DNA from: Desulfurococcales archaeon
GTDB lineage: Archaea > Thermoproteota > Thermoprotei_A > Sulfolobales > Desulfurococcaceae
Assembly (NCBI GenBank): GCA_027083045.1
Contig: JALWQP010000074.1
Coordinates: 1 to 20,322, forward strand
Length of the DNA: 20,322 nucleotides
Direction: 5' to 3'
Shown: positions 17,482 to 20,322 of the stretch, one piece after another
Position numbering within the stretch: the stretch's first letter is position 1
How the letters are laid out: each line of letters opens with the position of its first letter
Position numbers and translations under genes: made by a program
Notes under the pieces: model-generated
The model's database searches: none
What the model was told of the DNA's origin: nothing
Seen by the model: the letters and a program-made list of their open reading frames with translations, nothing else

Positions 17482-17889
17482 TCACCCCTTCAGTCTCCTA
17501 ATATCTCTCATATCGACGGATCTATAGATCTTCCAAGCCTGCAGTGTCAGGAAAACAAGGAAAAGCGTGACAGCTAATCCTATAACGATAGCTGTGAGCA
17601 CTAGCGCCTGTGGTAGGGGGTCGACAGCCGTCTTAGTAAATACAAATAATAGTAATGGATTGTTGCTTCTCCATTCAGTGAAGACCGGTGGCCTCGACGG
17701 TACTCCTGCCACCCACATCCTATAGCCTATGATTAGTGCGAATGTATTCGCTGTATCTCCCAGTATAGTCAGCGCTATTATCTTCTTTATTAGGTTCGGC
17801 TTGAAAAACACACCATAGAGTGCGAGGCCAAGGTTAACTATCATACATGTTATTAGTATTGTCATGAAGTATTCAGACAATGTGATCAT
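17482..17889 (-). CDS. mbhG: MrpC/NuoK-like subunit (MbhG-like)
   Basis: A 135-residue membrane protein with three helices, homologous to NuoK and MrpC. The hallmark is DPLPQALVLTAIVIGLAVT near residues 90-108, together with LTILGDTANTFALIIGY earlier. A somewhat long central loop (WVAGVPSRPPVFTEWRSNNP) lies between helices two and three. It belongs to the ion-translocating part of the complex. Start codon ATG 17889 overlaps the stop of the upstream gene as ATGA, with a purine-rich GGAGGGTGG SD just before, implying coupled translation. Confidence 0.94.
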   Translation of the reverse strand: MITLSEYFMTILITCMIVNLGLALYGVFFKPNLIKKIIALTILGDTANTFALIIGYRMWVAGVPSRPPVFTEWRSNNPLLLFVFTKTAVDPLPQALVLTAIVIGLAVTLFLVFLTLQAWKIYRSVDMRDIRRLKG

Positions 17890-18713
17890 TTTTCTCCACC
17901 CTCCGCCACGTGTTTTTCTTCCTTAGCCTCTGCCAGTTTCTCGGGAAGCGTTATCAGGAGGAAAACTATTGTGAAGCCAGCCGCTACTGCTAGGAACTCG
18001 AAGAAGTTGAAGAACCAAAGGCTACCACTAATGAGTTGGCCTCCCACGAATGCTGGCAAGGAAATGTCCGGGGCTAGGGGCTTTGGCTGGTTCTGTAGCA
18101 CGAATGCATAGTGTCCTGTCGCCAACCCTATTAGTACTGCGGCGAAGGCGGTTATGCCTATGCCTGTCAAGCCTATGCTCCTCAGAAGTAGCATCGAGTT
18201 CTTGTTGACACCCCTCTTGAGGAGGTAGAACTGGCTGAAAACAACTAGTATGAGGACGGGTGCAACAGCAGCTGTTGCACCGCCTTGGAATCCTCCACCG
18301 GGCGTTAGGTGTCCGTGGAGCGCTATGCTCCCGGCAACAGCTATGATTAGAACGGGCACTATCTTCGTCACTGTTTTGACGATGAGGCTGAGACCCAGTT
18401 CTCCCTTTATCTCCCTAGGTAGTTTTAACGGGACCCCCCTGGCTAGAGCTATTGCCCCGATGATGGCCAGGTAGAACACCATTGTCTCGAACACCGTGTC
18501 TAGGCCACGGAAGTCCCATACTATACTGGTACATGCCTCGGGAGACATCGCTGTGAAGTACTTATCCCATGGATAATAGGTGTACTTCAAATATATCTCG
18601 GCGAGCGTCCTAACATTAGTTGACGGTACAAGTACATTGATATTAGCAGCTACCACGAATGATATGGCCAGTATTGTTAGTATGAGTATACATATGCCTA
18701 TCCAGTGCTTCAT
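17886..18713 (-). CDS. mbhF: MrpB-like subunit, fusion of MbhE- and MbhF-like parts
   Basis: A 275-residue membrane protein. The N-terminal ~100 residues resemble MbhE (equivalent to the end of MrpA): a first helix, a loop, then IVWDFRGLDTVFETMVF (64-80), whose W-D-x-R-x-x-D-T pattern is typical. Residues from about 105 are MrpB/MbhF: KIVPVLIIAVAGSIALHGHLTPGGGFQGGATAA, including the invariant GHLTPGGGFQGG (134-145). A hydrophilic E/K-rich tail ends the protein. In Pyrococcus E and F are separate genes, so this is a fusion by comparison. Overlaps both neighbours by four bases as ATGA. Role: structural and ion-path subunit of the Na+/H+ antiporter-like module. Confidence 0.92.
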   Translation of the reverse strand: MKHWIGICILILTILAISFVVAANINVLVPSTNVRTLAEIYLKYTYYPWDKYFTAMSPEACTSIVWDFRGLDTVFETMVFYLAIIGAIALARGVPLKLPREIKGELGLSLIVKTVTKIVPVLIIAVAGSIALHGHLTPGGGFQGGATAAVAPVLILVVFSQFYLLKRGVNKNSMLLLRSIGLTGIGITAFAAVLIGLATGHYAFVLQNQPKPLAPDISLPAFVGGQLISGSLWFFNFFEFLAVAAGFTIVFLLITLPEKLAEAKEEKHVAEGGEK

Positions 18714-18973
18714 GGTTTCTCCTCCCTCGTGGTCTTCTTGATCAAAGCAATAATTACGGCGGGGTATAGGCCAACAGCCACAGGTATATAGACAAGATCT
18801 ATGTCTGGGGCCATGAGCATGTAGTAGATGAAAGCATAGATTGTACTCTGAATAGCGCTGAAGATCACTGCTTTGAGCAAGTCTCTCTCCATTATAGCCA
18901 TGTAAGTGGCTATGGTAGAGAATATGGCTGCCAACGCCGTTATTCCTAGGAGGAACGCTTCACCATAGCTCAT
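18710..18973 (-). CDS. mbhD: MbhD-like subunit (MrpA C-terminal type, DUF4040)
   Basis: An 87-residue protein of three membrane helices. DLLKAVIFSAIQSTIYAFIYYMLMAPDID followed by VAVGLYPAVIIALIKKT matches the DUF4040 pattern, in which APD(V/I)AL and a small-residue AVG follow a long helix. The usual TEAAVG reads YIPVAVG here, so the glutamate common at this point is missing. Start and stop both overlap neighbours (ATGA at each end). In Mbh it forms part of the proposed Na+ path with MbhE-G. Confidence 0.88.
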   Translation of the reverse strand: MSYGEAFLLGITALAAIFSTIATYMAIMERDLLKAVIFSAIQSTIYAFIYYMLMAPDIDLVYIPVAVGLYPAVIIALIKKTTREEKP

Positions 18974-19392
18974 GGGCTCCCACCCTCTTCTTCTCCTATT
19001 TCTCGCGTCTCTTGAGAAGTAGGCATGGATTCGTCTTCTTCGAGGTGATCAACGACTTTGGGTTCTACCGGAACTATGCCTGAACGGTGGGTTCCCCTTG
19101 CAAGAGCATGAGAGCCGGCCGGGCCGAGTATAAGTATTATGAATGCTGTGATCAGAGCACCGCCCGCCATGAACCATCTATATTCCCCTAAACACTTGCA
19201 TCCAGCTGCGACGAAAGCTGCTCCTACTAGCGGGAGGAAGGCCCCCCATATAGTGCCTATTGTAGCAGCATGTAATCTGAGGTAGAAATTGGGGAACCTA
19301 TTCATTCCTATGGCTGCTATCAAGTCTGCTAGTGCACCTATGCCTATCATGATCTCTCCGATAACAATAAGCACTATATCGAGTAGAGTCAT
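18970..19392 (-). CDS. mbhC: MrpG-like subunit (MbhC-like) with long acidic tail
   Basis: A 140-residue protein. Residues 1-95 are a standard MrpG/MnhG unit with three helices: RFPNFYLRLHAATIGTIWG (32-50) and GPAGSHALARG (90-100) are family signatures. Beyond residue 100 comes a hydrophilic 40-residue tail with about eleven Asp/Glu (DHLEEDES, EIGEEEGG), longer and more acidic than the usual MrpG end. Helix three is preceded by a CKC. GGTGAG six bases before the ATG acts as SD, and the upstream stop is two bases away. Part of the ion-translocating module. Confidence 0.93.
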   Translation of the reverse strand: MTLLDIVLIVIGEIMIGIGALADLIAAIGMNRFPNFYLRLHAATIGTIWGAFLPLVGAAFVAAGCKCLGEYRWFMAGGALITAFIILILGPAGSHALARGTHRSGIVPVEPKVVDHLEEDESMPTSQETREIGEEEGGSP

Positions 19393-19394
19393 GG

Positions 19395-19679
19395 CTACTC
19401 ACCCAGCTCTTTTCCTTCGAGATACTTGGAAACATATATGTCTAGGCTGTAGATCCAGAGGGCGAGCGCTATCGCCACGGGTATGAGTATGGGTTGCTTA
19501 AAGTATATGGCTAGGATAACGAGGAAAGCTGCAAGGTCATAGCTCATAGCATCGATGGCTAGAACCATGTCGCTGATGCTTGGGCCACGGAGAGCTCTGA
19601 AGGTGTACAGTATGAATGCTGCTACGTAGATAGGCAGTATTGCGAGAATGAACATTTGTATCTCGGTCATCCCCGTCAC
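19395..19679 (-). CDS. mbhB: MrpF-like subunit (MbhB-like)
   Basis: A 94-residue protein with three helices. YTFRALRGPSISDMVLAIDAMS is the MrpF/MnhF signature (family consensus R-x-x-x-G-P-x-x-x-D-R-x-x-A-x-D), here with D-M-V-L in place of D-R-x-x. The start is taken as GTG 19679, whose GTGA overlaps the stop of the ferredoxin-like gene; ATG 19670, three codons in, is the alternative. The C-terminus is short and charged (KYLEGKELGE). Part of the antiporter-like membrane module. Confidence 0.92.
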   Translation of the reverse strand: MTGMTEIQMFILAILPIYVAAFILYTFRALRGPSISDMVLAIDAMSYDLAAFLVILAIYFKQPILIPVAIALALWIYSLDIYVSKYLEGKELGE

Positions 19680-20089
19680 TGGGACGCCTCACCCCCGGGT
19701 TTCTTCGTGAGCGTGGATAAGCTGAGCTCCTCACTGGTAGTGTGTTTGGTATCTGCCAGCTCGAAATAGTTCGTAGTTGTGAAAGCACGTACGGGGCAGA
19801 CGGTTACGCACCTGTAGCAGTACACGCACTTCATATAGTCTATGACTGGGAAGAGCCGTCTAGCATTTTTCTTCGGGGCCTCGTACTCGTCCGGTATTTT
19901 CTTCATAACTATTGCGTCGGCCGGGCACTCGATCCTACATAGGCCGCAGCCGATGCATTTCTGCAAGTCACTGTATTGGCGGCCTCGGAAATCAGGCTCT
20001 ACCCAGGGCTTCTCCCTGGGATACTGTATAGTGGCGGGCTTACTGATCAGGTTTCTCAATATCAGAGAGAGTATCTTGGATTTACCCAT
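19676..20089 (-). CDS. mbhN: Two-[4Fe-4S] ferredoxin-like subunit of the hydrogenase (NuoI/MbhN-like)
   Basis: A 137-residue electron-transfer subunit. Two CxxCxxCxxxCP motifs, at Cys45-48-51-55 (CIGCGLCRIECP) and Cys88-91-94-98 (CVYCYRCVTVCP), should bind two [4Fe-4S] clusters that carry electrons from ferredoxin toward the catalytic subunits. The N-terminal RGRQYSDLQK and the 40-base spacing between motifs fit NuoI/EchF/MbhN. A 28-residue hydrophilic tail after the second motif is extra. ATG 20089 lies inside the end of the large-subunit gene (28-base overlap) behind GGAGGGGG. In Pyrococcus this gene is last in the operon; here it directly follows the large subunit. Confidence 0.94.
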   Translation of the reverse strand: MGKSKILSLILRNLISKPATIQYPREKPWVEPDFRGRQYSDLQKCIGCGLCRIECPADAIVMKKIPDEYEAPKKNARRLFPVIDYMKCVYCYRCVTVCPVRAFTTTNYFELADTKHTTSEELSLSTLTKKPGGEASQ

Positions 20090-20322
20090 TTCTTGCCCCC
20101 TCCCGCGAGTTCTTTCATGGGGACTTTTCTACGTTCTCCGGTCTTGAGATCAATTATGGTTAGTCTTTCCATACAGGATATGCATGGGTCCCAGCTAGTC
20201 AGGATCACTGGTAGGTCTGCTATGCTGTACCCGATATAGAATTTCGCTGTGTTCAATATGTTGTGGACGCTCGGAGTCCTTATCTTGACACGGTAGGGCA
20301 TCGGTTTGCCGTCGCTCATGAC
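20062..20322 (-). CDS. mbhL: [NiFe] hydrogenase large subunit, group 4 (C-terminal part only)
   Basis: The frame is open through the right edge, so only the last 86 codons are seen. KPMPYRVKIRTPSVHNILN and IADLPVILTSWDPCISCMER are the C-terminal hallmarks of energy-converting hydrogenase large subunits. DPCxxC supplies the last two nickel-iron ligands, which distinguishes a true hydrogenase from the nickel-less Mbx/Mbs and complex I homologues. After the arginine (codon 20164-20166) there is a 33-residue extension, LTIIDLKTGERRKVP and on. In E. coli HycE a similar tail follows CTDR and is removed by the HycI protease, so maturation by cleavage after this Arg is expected. The small subunit and NuoC-like genes presumably lie beyond the window. 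Confidence 0.93.
   Translation of the reverse strand, partial: VMSDGKPMPYRVKIRTPSVHNILNTAKFYIGYSIADLPVILTSWDPCISCMERLTIIDLKTGERRKVPMKELAGGGKKWVNPRYSL

Noticed and set aside
20062..20322. Reading the complex as a nickel-less sulfane reductase (Mbs/Mbx) or complex I
   Set aside because: The large-subunit C-terminus keeps DPCxxC and a HycE-like cleavable tail, both features of real [NiFe] hydrogenases.

Overview
The window looks like chromosomal DNA of a hyperthermophilic crenarchaeon, most likely an anaerobic, fermentative member of the Desulfurococcales. This rests on the class I lysyl-tRNA synthetase, the archaeal-type LeuRS, the AGG/AGA and ATA codon habit, the GGTGAT-type Shine-Dalgarno sites, TATA-like promoters and an Mbh-type energy-converting hydrogenase. 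The exact genus is not readable from the sequence.

Layout. (1) 1-1613, minus: an HD-domain phosphohydrolase of the SAMHD1/dNTPase type, cut by the window edge. (2) 1614-2132: a long AT-rich divergent intergenic region. (3) 2133-3767, plus: class I LysRS with a degenerate KMSKS loop, convergent with (4) 3806-7072, minus: a very large exported gingipain-like (C25) cysteine protease with a coiled-coil stalk and C-terminal membrane anchor. (5) 7218-8381, plus: iron-containing alcohol dehydrogenase. (6) 8489-11395, plus: LeuRS. (7) 11523-12752, plus: an amino acid permease whose stop codon overlaps the stop of the operon arriving from the right.

(8) 12749-20322, minus: a tightly packed operon of at least 12 genes, entering from beyond the right edge. 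In transcription order it encodes the C-terminus of a [NiFe] hydrogenase large subunit (DPCxxC nickel ligands present), a 2x[4Fe-4S] ferredoxin-like subunit, MrpF-, MrpG-, MrpA(C-term)-, MrpB-, MrpC-, MrpE- and MrpD-like membrane subunits, an MbhI-like linker, a NuoH-like subunit, and last an exported thioredoxin fused to a CcdA/DsbD-type membrane electron carrier. By homology to Pyrococcus Mbh, the complex should oxidise ferredoxin, evolve H2 and export Na+ or H+. The gene order is rearranged relative to Pyrococcus (peripheral-arm genes first, mbhA between G and H), MbhE and MbhF are fused, and the Trx-CcdA gene is an unusual last member. Genes are linked by 4-nt ATGA/GTGA overlaps or by stop codons embedded in the next gene's GGTGA Shine-Dalgarno.

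The most interesting parts are the hydrogenase operon with its thiol-disulfide relay gene and the anchored C25 protease. No tRNA, rRNA, CRISPR array or insertion sequence was seen.
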